7,788 nt of DNA from Bacillota bacterium (GCA_023412455.1 JAEYNQ010000231.1:1-7788), one strand, 5' to 3'; counted from the first letter of the stretch, positions 1-6,850 are shown. Notes: generated by a model from the sequence alone, not told the origin. A program made the numbers and translations.

Positions 1-1451
1 CTTTAGATAACATTGTAGCAAGTATAAAGTTGAGTAAAAATGCTGGAGCTTTTATTAATAATCAAGAAGGAACTACAGTAGCCCATTCGGATAAGGGAGT
101 GGCTATATCTAGTACAAATATCATTAAGCAATCAGAAAATAATAAGGGCCTTAGAAAGCTTGCAGATTTACATAGGAAAATGCTTGAAGGGAAAAGTGGA
201 TTCGGAACATATAGCTATAAGGGTCGAACGAAAGTTATGACTTATATGCCTATTAAAGATGTAGCAGGTTGGGGTTTTGCGGTAGTTGCTCCTATTACTG
301 ATTTTTTAAATACTGCTATTACTGTAGTTATTATGACTATCCTAGTAACTATAATTGCCATTTTAATAACCAGTTATAAGGCTAAACGGATGGGAAAAGA
401 GATAGGAAGACCTATTAAGCAATGTGCCGAACGTCTCAAACGCATTGTAGAAGGTGATTTACAATCAGATGTGCCTAAGGTAATGACTAAAGATGAGACG
501 CTTGTATTAGCCCAAGCCACAGAAGGGATTGTAACAGGCATGAGTACCATAATTAATGATGTGAAATATGTGTTAGGTGCTATGGCTAAAGGTGATTTTT
601 CAGTTAGTAGTCATGCAAGAGACAGCTATGTAGGTGACTTTTCAGAGATATTAAAATCCATACAAGATATTAATGCATCTTTAAACAAGGCCCTTCAATC
701 TATTTCAGATGCTACAGATCAAGTATCAGCAGGAAGTATTCAGATGGCAGAAGGCGCCCAGCATTTAGCAGGAGGAGCCACGGAACAAGCAAGTACAGTA
801 GAAGAATTAGTGGCTAGTATCAATGATACAGTAGAGCAAGTAAAAGAAAATGCTCAAATAGCTAGGGATACAAGTCATCAAATACATCAGATTGGTAGGC
901 ATACTGAGGAAAGTACAGAGAGTATGAAAAATATGACGGAGGCCATCCAAGAAATTAGTATAGTATCGTGTCAAATTGGTGGCATTATACAATCCATTGA
1001 AGAGATTGCTGATCAGACCAATCTTCTTGCCCTCAATGCAAACATTGAAGCAGCTCGAGCAGGAGAAATAGGAAGAGGCTTTGCAGTAGTAGCCGATGAA
1101 ATTAGTAAATTAGCTAAACAAAGCACAGAAGCAGTAGTGAAAACAAAAGGCTTAATTGATACCACGTTAAAAGCTGTACAAAATGGTGAAAATATGGTAC
1201 AAACCACTACTGATAATCTACAGAATGTTATAACAGGAGTCCAAAAGGTTGTAACTCAAATTGATAGGGTAGCAGAATACTCTAATGTTCAAGCACAAAA
1301 GATGGAACAACTTAATAAGGGAATGGCTCAGATTTCTGCAGTGATAGAAGTAAACTCTGAAACAGCCCAAGAAGCTTCAGCTACAAGTCAAGAGCTTTCT
1401 GCTCAGGCAACTCAGCTCAGAGAGCAAGTTAGTCAATTTAAACTGAAATAA
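1..1451 (+). CDS. Methyl-accepting chemotaxis protein (MCP1), 5'-truncated by window edge
   Basis: This is a membrane chemoreceptor that would pass ligand signals to the CheA/CheW array. The reading frame is open from position 3 to the TAA at 1449-1451 (482 residues seen). The TTG at 30 is not a start: the codons before it (LDNIVASIK) match the interior of MCP2 (LNNMVASIK), so the N-terminus, first membrane segment and most of the sensor lie outside the window. Counting from position 3, residues 1 to about 95 are the distal part of a Cache sensor, about 97-122 are the second membrane helix, about 123-150 are HAMP, then a second HAMP-like stretch (around VKYVLGAMAKGDF) and the coiled-coil signalling domain. 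The signalling tip is clear (IADQTNLLALNANIEAARAG), with Asn where the family usually has Ala. There is no C-terminal NWETF-type CheR/CheB tether; it ends QFKLK. Over the last ~147 residues it is roughly two-thirds identical to MCP2 by eye. The ligand is unknown. Confidence 0.95.
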   Translation, partial: LDNIVASIKLSKNAGAFINNQEGTTVAHSDKGVAISSTNIIKQSENNKGLRKLADLHRKMLEGKSGFGTYSYKGRTKVMTYMPIKDVAGWGFAVVAPITDFLNTAITVVIMTILVTIIAILITSYKAKRMGKEIGRPIKQCAERLKRIVEGDLQSDVPKVMTKDETLVLAQATEGIVTGMSTIINDVKYVLGAMAKGDFSVSSHARDSYVGDFSEILKSIQDINASLNKALQSISDATDQVSAGSIQMAEGAQHLAGGATEQASTVEELVASINDTVEQVKENAQIARDTSHQIHQIGRHTEESTESMKNMTEAIQEISIVSCQIGGIIQSIEEIADQTNLLALNANIEAARAGEIGRGFAVVADEISKLAKQSTEAVVKTKGLIDTTLKAVQNGENMVQTTTDNLQNVITGVQKVVTQIDRVAEYSNVQAQKMEQLNKGMAQISAVIEVNSETAQEASATSQELSAQATQLREQVSQFKLK

Positions 1452-1556
1452 AGAGTAATGAGAGATAAAGAATAGACAGTAGGTGCAAGTGAGCGCTCTC
1501 TCTTCTCAGTGGTCCTTTTCAAACTTACCCCTTTTTATTTCTGTAAACTTAAATTT

Positions 1557-1605
1557 AAAAGAGGTTTTCTCTCGGAAACATTCAATGGAGAGAAGACCTC
1601 TTTTT
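1557..1605 (+). terminator. Rho-independent terminator of MCP1
   Basis: The arm at 1557-1573 (AAAAGAGGTTTTCTCTC) pairs with 1588-1604 (GAGAGAAGACCTCTTTT), with one G-U wobble and a 14-nt loop. It ends in five T's (1601-1605). It lies about 105 nt after the MCP1 stop. The preceding bases 1452-1556 show no gene. The 12-nt ATTTAAAAGAGG at its left edge (1553-1564) recurs at the left edge of the MCP2 terminator (4070-4081), which fits common ancestry of the two 3' flanks. Confidence 0.8.
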
Positions 1606-1613
1606 ATGTTGAA

Positions 1614-1674
1614 TGTTTTGTATTTTTCTGTTTCATCAAAAGAGATAGCCTCACCTTTTAAAACTTTTTGGAAG
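1614..1674 (-). pseudogene. uxaC remnant (internal fragment, about 20 codons)
   Basis: These 61 bases align without gaps to 4706-4766 inside the intact uxaC, in the same orientation, with 55 of 61 identical by my count. Read on the minus strand they encode the stretch equivalent to UxaC residues 257-276, from FQK to YKT, with A260 changed to V and V271 changed to T. Three of the six base differences are synonymous third-position changes (GAA/GAG, GCG/GCT, ATT/ATC). The fragment therefore appears to derive from a diverged, once-coding uxaC, not from a fresh copying event. It begins about 9 nt after the MCP1 terminator, so the 3' end of this copy has been deleted. I could not recognise uxaC sequence beyond 1674. 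It cannot make an enzyme. Confidence 0.8.
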
Positions 1675-1889
1675 GGACCATTTATAGTTGTGACAAAGGT
1701 TACATTGATTAGGATAAGTATACAAAATAGCTTAACCTATTTACGACTATTGTAGAGGGTTAAGTGTAGTAATTAACACTTGCGCAACAATTTTCTCAGG
1801 ATTAATTAATGTCAATGAAAATTTTATCTATAAAATAAAACCCATAGGTCTACTTTATAGGGGGACATTTTAATCCTAGTATAAAAAAT
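1675..1889. other. Non-coding, no recognisable gene
   Basis: This AT-rich stretch between the uxaC remnant and the MCP2 promoter region holds no gene I can support on either strand. Two weak dyads are visible: AAGTGT (1762-1767) with ACACTT (1776-1781), and CTATAAA (1828-1834) with TTTATAG (1854-1860). Neither has a T-run or a match to a riboswitch or operator that I recognise. It is probably decayed sequence from the duplicated uxaC region plus the MCP2 upstream region. Confidence 0.5.
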
Positions 1890-1916
1890 TTGAAGAAAAA
1901 TTTGAAATATTATAAT
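1890..1916 (+). promoter_or_regulatory. Candidate sigma-A promoter for MCP2
   Basis: There is a perfect -10 box, TATAAT, at 1911-1916. The best -35, TTGAAG at 1890-1895, is only 15 bp away, shorter than the ideal 17. The region is so AT-rich that chance matches are expected. I saw no motility-sigma (SigD/FliA) type CCGATAT box. It would give a leader of roughly 90 nt. Confidence 0.35.
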
Positions 1917-1974
1917 TTATTTTATATATTATTTTAAAATAAATTGATAAAAATGGTATTTTGTGATAGAATTT

Positions 1975-1997
1975 ATAAAATATTTAAAATATTTTAT
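1975..1997 (+). repeat. AT-only inverted repeat in the MCP2 leader
   Basis: ATAAAATATT (1975-1984) and AATATTTTAT (1988-1997) form a perfect 10-bp inverted repeat with a 3-nt loop, ending 9 bases before the GGAGG of MCP2. It could fold as a weak A-U hairpin next to the ribosome-binding site. In sequence this AT-rich, it may be chance. Confidence 0.4.
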
Positions 1998-2015
1998 ACG
2001 GTTTTGGGAGGAGAG

Positions 2016-4055
2016 ATGGATGTGTCTACAAGTAAAAGAAGGGAAAATAAGGTAGAAACGCAAAAGAAAAGCAGGTTTAGTAAAAGAGGAAAAGGTCTTG
2101 AAGTAAAAATTAGGTATACCATTACCGTAGCAGTAACCACTATGTTACTTATTTTAGGAATTGTTTCTTCTCTTATAAGTTGTCTAGGCACCCAATATAC
2201 TTTAAGAGATACTATGATAATGACAGCTCAAATAGCAACAGATCGCATTACTTGGGAATTAACAGCGTATAAAAATATAGCTATTGAGCTAGGATGTGTG
2301 GCTCGCTTGTCTAATCCTAACTTTTCCGATGAAGAAAAACAAACCTTAATCGAACAGAAAGTAAAGGACTATGGGCTAGTAGAAGGTAAGCTCATTAATG
2401 TGGAGGGATTTACTGTTATAGACGGTATGGATTATAGCGATAAGACTTATTTTAAAGAAGGCCTTCAAGGAAAAGCTTATATCACAGAAGATACTACTGA
2501 AGAACAAATGAACATTATTGTATCAGCGCCTGTATGGAAGGATGGTCTACCTAATACACAAGTTGTAGGTGTTGTGTGTTTTAAATTGCAGCCAGATATT
2601 TTAAACAACATGGTAGCCAGTATTAAGATGAGTAAAAATGCAGATTCTTTTATTATTAATAATGAAGGGACCACTCTCGCTCATACAGACAAATCGTTGG
2701 CCCTATCTCATATCAATATCATTAAAGAGGCAGAAAAAAATGATTCGCTTAAACAACTTTCAGCTTTAGAAGGTAAAATGATAAAAGGAGAGACTGGCTT
2801 TGGTATGTACGTCTATAATGGAGTTAGAAGATGTTTAGCTTTTGCACCCATTAAGGGGACATTAGGCTGGAGTTTTGCAGCAAATGTCCCTGTAACTGAT
2901 TTTTTGATTATCGCCATAATAGGAGCAATTGTGACGATGTTCTTGGTTGTAGTAGCCATTTTAATAGTCAATCTGATAGCTAAACGTATAGGGAAATATG
3001 TAGGTAATTCGGCTAAACAATGTGTAGAGCGCTTGAAACTCATTGTACAAGGAGATTTGCGCCCTAACAGTTACACAATAGATGTAAGTAAACAGGATGA
3101 AATGACTGTATTAGCTCAAGAGACTGAAAAAATTGTAAAAGAGATTAATAAGATTATTAGTGATGTAAAATATGTATTAAGTGCTTTGGCAAAGGGTGAT
3201 TTTTCAGTAGATAGCCGGGCGAGAGAGAGCTATGTGGGGGAGTATGCTGAAATAATAAATTCGATAGATGATATTAAGAAATCTCTCAATCATACCTTAA
3301 AATCTATTTTGGAATCAGCAGATCAAGTGTCAGCAGGAAGTGTTCAGATGGCAGAGGGGGCTCAGAACCTAGCAGTAGGAGCCACAGAACAAGCAAGTAC
3401 GATACAAGAACTAATGGCTAGCATTAATAATACAGCAGAGCAGGTTACAAAAAATGCTGAGATTGCTATTAATACAAGTGATAGAGCAAGACAGATAGGT
3501 GTAGCTACTGAGAAAACCACTCAGAATGTACAAGATATGACGGAGGCTATGAAGGAAATTACTGTAGCATCTAGTAAAATTGGTAATATTATCAATACCA
3601 TTAAGAGTATTGCAGATGAGACCAATCTGTTGGCTTTAAATGCTGCCATTGAAGCAACAAGAGCAGGAGAAGTAGGGAGAGGCTTTGCTGTAGTAGCTGA
3701 TGAAATGGGTAAGCTTTCTAAGCAAAGTACAGAAGCAGTGGATGAAACAAAGGTATTAATTGAGGCCACGTTAAAAACCGTTGCAACAGGAGAACACATG
3801 GTAGATATGACCACAAATAGCTTAAAAGAGGTTATAGGAGGCATTCAAAAGGTTGTTGTAGATATTGAAAAGGTAGCAGGGTCTTCCAATCTACAAGCTA
3901 AAAATATGGAGCAGCTCAATAAGGGAATAGAACAAATTGCGGCTGTAGTAGAGGTTAATTCATCAACAGCCCAGGAGGCTTCAGCTACAAGTGAGGAGTT
4001 ATCTGCTCAAGCGGCCCAGCTTAAGGGACAAATCAGTCAATTTGTACTTCTATAA
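2016..4055 (+). CDS. Methyl-accepting chemotaxis protein (MCP2), dCache type
   Basis: This is a complete transmembrane chemoreceptor of 679 residues. I start it at ATG 2016 because GGGAGGAG (2006-2013) lies directly upstream; the frame is open back to a TTG at 1944 with no ribosome-binding site. GTG 2022 is an alternative with roomier spacing. Residues 1-33 are a basic cytoplasmic tail, about 34-57 the first membrane helix, and about 60-290 an extracellular double-Cache sensor. About 295-321 is the second membrane helix, about 322-345 HAMP, about 385-430 a second HAMP-like segment, and about 430-679 the methylated coiled-coil hairpin. The tip is at about 532-562 (IADETNLLALNAAIEATRAG), with Glu and Thr where Gln and Ala are usual. 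The sensor shows D-KTYF around residues 142-146, not the RxWY of amino-acid-binding dCache domains, so an amino-acid ligand is not indicated. There is no NWETF tether. It is a paralogue of MCP1 and convergent with uxaC. Uronate or pectin sensing is only a guess from context. Confidence 0.95.
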   Translation: MDVSTSKRRENKVETQKKSRFSKRGKGLEVKIRYTITVAVTTMLLILGIVSSLISCLGTQYTLRDTMIMTAQIATDRITWELTAYKNIAIELGCVARLSNPNFSDEEKQTLIEQKVKDYGLVEGKLINVEGFTVIDGMDYSDKTYFKEGLQGKAYITEDTTEEQMNIIVSAPVWKDGLPNTQVVGVVCFKLQPDILNNMVASIKMSKNADSFIINNEGTTLAHTDKSLALSHINIIKEAEKNDSLKQLSALEGKMIKGETGFGMYVYNGVRRCLAFAPIKGTLGWSFAANVPVTDFLIIAIIGAIVTMFLVVVAILIVNLIAKRIGKYVGNSAKQCVERLKLIVQGDLRPNSYTIDVSKQDEMTVLAQETEKIVKEINKIISDVKYVLSALAKGDFSVDSRARESYVGEYAEIINSIDDIKKSLNHTLKSILESADQVSAGSVQMAEGAQNLAVGATEQASTIQELMASINNTAEQVTKNAEIAINTSDRARQIGVATEKTTQNVQDMTEAMKEITVASSKIGNIINTIKSIADETNLLALNAAIEATRAGEVGRGFAVVADEMGKLSKQSTEAVDETKVLIEATLKTVATGEHMVDMTTNSLKEVIGGIQKVVVDIEKVAGSSNLQAKNMEQLNKGIEQIAAVVEVNSSTAQEASATSEELSAQAAQLKGQISQFVLL

Positions 4056-4069
4056 AACATGTATAGATT

Positions 4070-4118
4070 ATTTAAAAGAGGCATACTGCTCTATTTAGCA
4101 GATATGCCTCTTTTAAAT
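4070..4118. terminator. Bidirectional terminator between MCP2 and uxaC
   Basis: A perfect 16-bp inverted repeat (ATTTAAAAGAGGCATA at 4070-4085, its complement at 4103-4118) encloses a further 5-bp stem, CTGCT/AGCAG (4086-4090, 4097-4101), with a 6-nt loop. The stem is rich in A on one side and T on the other, so it can stop transcripts from both the plus-strand MCP2 (stop 4055) and the minus-strand uxaC (stop 4127). Confidence 0.85.
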
Positions 4119-4126
4119 GAAGGAAG

Positions 4127-5533
4127 TTAGACTGTAAAGTTAAAGTATTTCACTGTATTGTTATAAGAAATGTCTTGAACCATTTGGCCAAGGGTTTTCA
4201 TGTCATTTGGATATTCGCCATTTTCTACCCATGTACCTATTAAGTTACAGAGGATACGTCGGAAGTAGTCGTGACGTGTATAAGATAAGAAGCTTCTTGA
4301 ATCTGTAAGCATACCGATGAAGTTACCAAGGAGAGAAAGGTTAGCAAGGCTTGTCATTTGATCAATCATACCTTGTTTTGTATCGTTAAACCACCAAGCA
4401 GAACCTTGTTGAAGTTTGCCAGCAGCCTCAGTACCTTGGAAGCAACCTATGATTGTACCTATGGAAGCATTATCATTAGGATTTAAGGAGTAGATCACTG
4501 TTTTTGGTAAAGCACCTTTATTTTCAAGAGCATTGAGGAAAAGGGCTGTTCCTTCTGCACAGCTTCTTGTATTGATACTATCAAAGCCAGTATCTGGACC
4601 TAATTTTTTAAACATAGTCTCATTGTTATTACGGATAGCACCATAGTGTAGTTGCATAACCCAACCACGTTTTGCATAGCCTTCACCACAGAAAATAAGA
4701 AGAGCTGTTTTGTATTTTTCTACTTCATCAAAAGAAATCGCTTCACCTTTTAAAGCTTTTTGGAAGATAGTATTGATTTCTTCAGGTGTTGCAGCATTAT
4801 AAGGAACATAGTCAAGACCGTGGTCTGCTGCTTTACAGCCCATTTCGTGGAAAAAGTCTAAACGATTAGCAAGAGCAGCAAAAAGTTCTTCAAGGTTAGT
4901 GATAGGAAGCCCACTTGCTTTAGATAGGGCTTCAATATAGGCTACAAACCCATCTTTATCAATATTAATGGCTTTATCTGGTCTCCAAGCTGGAAGTACT
5001 TTTACTTTACAGGTGGGATCGTTTTTGATAGCCCTATGATATTCAAGTGAATCAATAGGATCATCTGTTGTACAAATCAGTTTAACATCAGAAGCATCAA
5101 TAATATCTCTAACGTGCATAGAGCCAGAAGTTAGTTTTTCGTTGCAAAGATTCCAAACTTCTTCTGCTGTATCCCCATTTAAAACACCTGTATAATCAAA
5201 GTATTTTTGAAGTTCAAGATGTGTCCAGTGGAAAAGAGGATTACCAATAGCTTTTGTAAGGGTCTCAGCCCATTTTTGGAATTTCTCTCTGTCTGTGGCA
5301 TCTCCTGTTACAAATCGCTCATCTGTACCATTAGAACGCATAGCACGCCATTTGTAATGGTCGCCGCCTAGCCATACTTCTGTAATATTTGAGAATTCTC
5401 TATTCTCCGCAATTTCTTTAGGATTGATGTGACAATGGTAGTCAATGATGGGCATTTTACTTGCATAGTCATGATAGAGAGTTTTTGCTGTGTCATTACT
5501 TAATAAAAAATCTTGATCCATAAAGTTTTTCAT
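4127..5533 (-). CDS. uxaC: Glucuronate (uronate) isomerase UxaC
   Basis: This cytoplasmic enzyme (EC 5.3.1.12) interconverts D-glucuronate with D-fructuronate and D-galacturonate with D-tagaturonate, the first step of the hexuronate isomerase pathway. At 468 residues it has the family's usual length. It shows the amidohydrolase-like features of the UxaC family: the N-terminal metal-type HxH (H33, H35 in IDYHCHIN), WTHLELQKYF (103-112), TTDDP (155-159), AWRPDK (182-187), LHYGAIRNNN (295-304), WWFND (380-384) and the C-terminal block DSRSFLSYTRHDYFRR (411-426). The start is secure: AGGAGG (complement of 5542-5547) lies 8 nt before ATG 5533. It follows the LacI-type regulator by 22 nt with no terminator or promoter between, so both should be cotranscribed. 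A decayed partial copy lies at 1614-1674. I see no defect in the gene. Confidence 0.97.
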   Translation of the reverse strand: MKNFMDQDFLLSNDTAKTLYHDYASKMPIIDYHCHINPKEIAENREFSNITEVWLGGDHYKWRAMRSNGTDERFVTGDATDREKFQKWAETLTKAIGNPLFHWTHLELQKYFDYTGVLNGDTAEEVWNLCNEKLTSGSMHVRDIIDASDVKLICTTDDPIDSLEYHRAIKNDPTCKVKVLPAWRPDKAINIDKDGFVAYIEALSKASGLPITNLEELFAALANRLDFFHEMGCKAADHGLDYVPYNAATPEEINTIFQKALKGEAISFDEVEKYKTALLIFCGEGYAKRGWVMQLHYGAIRNNNETMFKKLGPDTGFDSINTRSCAEGTALFLNALENKGALPKTVIYSLNPNDNASIGTIIGCFQGTEAAGKLQQGSAWWFNDTKQGMIDQMTSLANLSLLGNFIGMLTDSRSFLSYTRHDYFRRILCNLIGTWVENGEYPNDMKTLGQMVQDISYNNTVKYFNFTV

Positions 5534-5555
5534 TGATAAATCCTCCTTAGTATAA

Positions 5556-6551
5556 TTAAAATTTAAAAGAATCTCTTTGGATTAATTGAGCAGAAAGTGT
5601 TATTTGGTGACTCACTGATTTGCCATTAAATACATCCGTTAACACGTTAACGGCAGTGAGGCACAGTGACTCTACCCTATTATCTACACTTGTTAGCGTA
5701 GGCAGGCTACATTCACAGAGCATAGAGTTGTTAAAGCCGATCACAGGAAGATCATGAGGGATAGAGTAACCTTTAGTGGCTAGACTGTGCATACTACAAA
5801 TAGCCATATAGTCATCAGTAGCCAAAACAGCCGAAAAGGTAATGCCTTGTTTGTAAAGCTGCTCAAGGGAATTTAAGATGTCTTCTTTATCGTGCTTAAC
5901 CTGAAGAATAAGCTGGGGATGAATAGGTAGGCCTAAATCACGATGTGCAGCTTTATAGCCTTCCATTTTTTGATTACTACTGTAAGTATCTACGTCATAA
6001 AGATAAAGAATGCGTTCATGTCCCTTGGTGTGTAATAGGCGAACATTATCATACATCGCTTTAAATTCATCACAAACGACACAGTAAGTTGTGGGCAAAT
6101 CAATAAGGGCATTAATAACCACAGTAGGAATTTGAGAAGATACTTTAGCAATATGGGAGTTATCCGTTTTTTCTTTAAAGGTAGAACCAATAAGCATAAG
6201 AGCATCTACACGGTTAGCTAACAAAAGTTCTATGTACTTTTTCTTATCTTCCAGATTATTACCTGTACAACACAGCATGGAGTTATAACCATGAGGCTTT
6301 AAGGCACTTTCTATAACTGATACAGCTTTTGCGTAAAAAATATCAGATACATCCGTACACAAAAGTCCAATCATTTTAATGGAGTTAAGGCCTAGGCCGC
6401 GAGCAAAAATATTAGGAGTGTATGCCTCTTTTTCCATAATAGCCAAAACCTTTTCACGGGTTTTCTCACTCACATTGGCATTGCCATTAAGTACTCTTGA
6501 TACTGTAGCAATGGAAACACCAGCTTGTTGGGCGATGTCATAAATCGTTAT
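5556..6551 (-). CDS. LacI/CcpA-family transcriptional regulator with a non-standard start codon
   Basis: This DNA-binding repressor probably controls local uronate genes. The frame encodes a full LacI-type N-terminus: TIYDIAQQAGVS then IATVSRVLNGN (helix-turn-helix, about residues 2-24) and a hinge region around YTPNIFARGLG (44-54). A periplasmic-binding-protein-like effector domain follows and ends QRDSFKF. No ATG, GTG, TTG or CTG precedes the helix-turn-helix before an in-frame stop at 6582-6584. The first such codon is GTG 6473 (residue 27), which would delete the DNA-binding helices and has no ribosome-binding site. A strong AGGAGGTGG (complement of 6558-6566) instead precedes ATT 6557, ATC 6554 and ATA 6551. 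I place the start at ATA 6551 (331 residues), 9 nt from AGGAGG; it is one transition from ATG. ATC (6-nt spacing) or ATT (3-nt, giving 333 residues) are alternatives. If none works, the gene is a start-codon mutant. It leads the operon with uxaC. The effector is unknown. Confidence 0.85.
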   Translation of the reverse strand: MTIYDIAQQAGVSIATVSRVLNGNANVSEKTREKVLAIMEKEAYTPNIFARGLGLNSIKMIGLLCTDVSDIFYAKAVSVIESALKPHGYNSMLCCTGNNLEDKKKYIELLLANRVDALMLIGSTFKEKTDNSHIAKVSSQIPTVVINALIDLPTTYCVVCDEFKAMYDNVRLLHTKGHERILYLYDVDTYSSNQKMEGYKAAHRDLGLPIHPQLILQVKHDKEDILNSLEQLYKQGITFSAVLATDDYMAICSMHSLATKGYSIPHDLPVIGFNNSMLCECSLPTLTSVDNRVESLCLTAVNVLTDVFNGKSVSHQITLSAQLIQRDSFKF

Positions 6552-6557
6552 GATAAT

Positions 6558-6566
6558 CCACCTCCT
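6558..6566 (-). promoter_or_regulatory. Strong Shine-Dalgarno of the LacI-family gene
   Basis: On the minus strand this reads AGGAGGTGG, eight contiguous matches (AGGAGGTG) to the anti-Shine-Dalgarno complement. It is the evidence that translation begins at one of the ATT/ATC/ATA codons just downstream and not at the internal GTG 6473. Confidence 0.85.
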
Positions 6567-6570
6567 AAAA

Positions 6571-6584
6571 TGTAAGCGCTTTCA
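6571..6584. promoter_or_regulatory. LacI-family/cre-type operator at the regulator's transcription start
   Basis: TGTAAGCGCTTTCA differs by one base from the perfect palindrome TGAAAGCGCTTTCA and fits the general LacI/CcpA half-site pattern with a central CG. It lies between the -10 box (6591-6596) and the ribosome-binding site, over the expected transcription start, a classic repression position. It could be bound by the adjacent regulator (autoregulation), by CcpA (catabolite repression), or by both; the sequence alone does not decide. Confidence 0.75.
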
Positions 6585-6590
6585 TCTGTT

Positions 6591-6619
6591 ATTATAGAAT
6601 TATACCAAATAAAAGTCAA
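6591..6619 (-). promoter_or_regulatory. Sigma-A promoter of the regulator-uxaC operon
   Basis: On the minus strand, TTGACT (complement of 6614-6619) and TATAAT (complement of 6591-6596) are separated by exactly 17 bp. This near-consensus promoter would start transcription near 6584, directly in the operator. Confidence 0.8.
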
Positions 6620-6844
6620 TAAAACCCTAATAATTACAAAATATAGCTAATAAATTACCCATAAAGGATAAAATATTACGGTAAGAGCTTTCTTAGGGGC
6701 CTCCTATTTTCACTTGACGCTTATAAAGGGATATTGGCTTTTTTCTCCTGTCAAAGAAGTGAATTGTGATGCAATGAAGGAATATAGGCGCAAAATAGAC
6801 ATAAACAAGACAAGAAAAGTCATGTAATTGGAGAAGAAATATCC
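6620..6844. other. Divergent regulatory region, no gene
   Basis: The gap between the regulator promoter and kduI has no supportable coding frame. It contains a degenerate operator-like site at 6680-6693 (GGTAAGAGCTTTCT, 11 of 14 matches to 6571-6584, with the central CG lost). It also has an interrupted dyad: TTCACTT (6709-6715) with AAGTGAA (6757-6763), and nested TTGAC (6714-6718) with GTCAA (6750-6754). Its length suggests room for more than one regulator. Confidence 0.5.
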
Positions 6845-6850
6845 TATAAT
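6845..6850 (+). promoter_or_regulatory. Candidate -10 box of kduI
   Basis: A consensus TATAAT lies 41 nt before the kduI ATG. The -35 position at 17-bp spacing (ATGTAA, 6822-6827) is poor, so this promoter may depend on an activator or be weak. The TTGACG at 6714-6719 has no suitably placed -10. Confidence 0.4.

Noticed and set aside
30..32. TTG as start of MCP1
   Set aside because: The frame is open upstream and the preceding nine codons align with MCP2's sensor interior; the gene simply runs off the window edge.
1483..1755. Open 90-codon plus-strand frame between the two receptors
   Set aside because: It runs through the MCP1 terminator hairpin and is antisense to the uxaC remnant. It has no ribosome-binding site and no domain-like composition, so it is a by-product of the remnant.
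1750..1880. Possible riboswitch (for example cyclic-di-GMP) upstream of MCP2
   Set aside because: Only short weak dyads are present; I could not find the conserved core of the c-di-GMP-I or any other class I know, and the region lies upstream of the candidate promoter.
1944..1955. TTG 1944 or ATG 1953 as start of MCP2
   Set aside because: There is no Shine-Dalgarno before either, and the added residues are AT-driven (FCDRIYKIFKIF). GGGAGGAG sits just before ATG 2016.
6565..6585. Six-codon minus-strand leader ORF (MKALTF, stop overlapping the AGGAGG)
   Set aside because: Its ATG lies at or just outside the predicted transcript start, has no ribosome-binding site, and falls within the operator palindrome that explains the sequence. 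Coupled re-initiation at the odd start is conceivable but unsupported.
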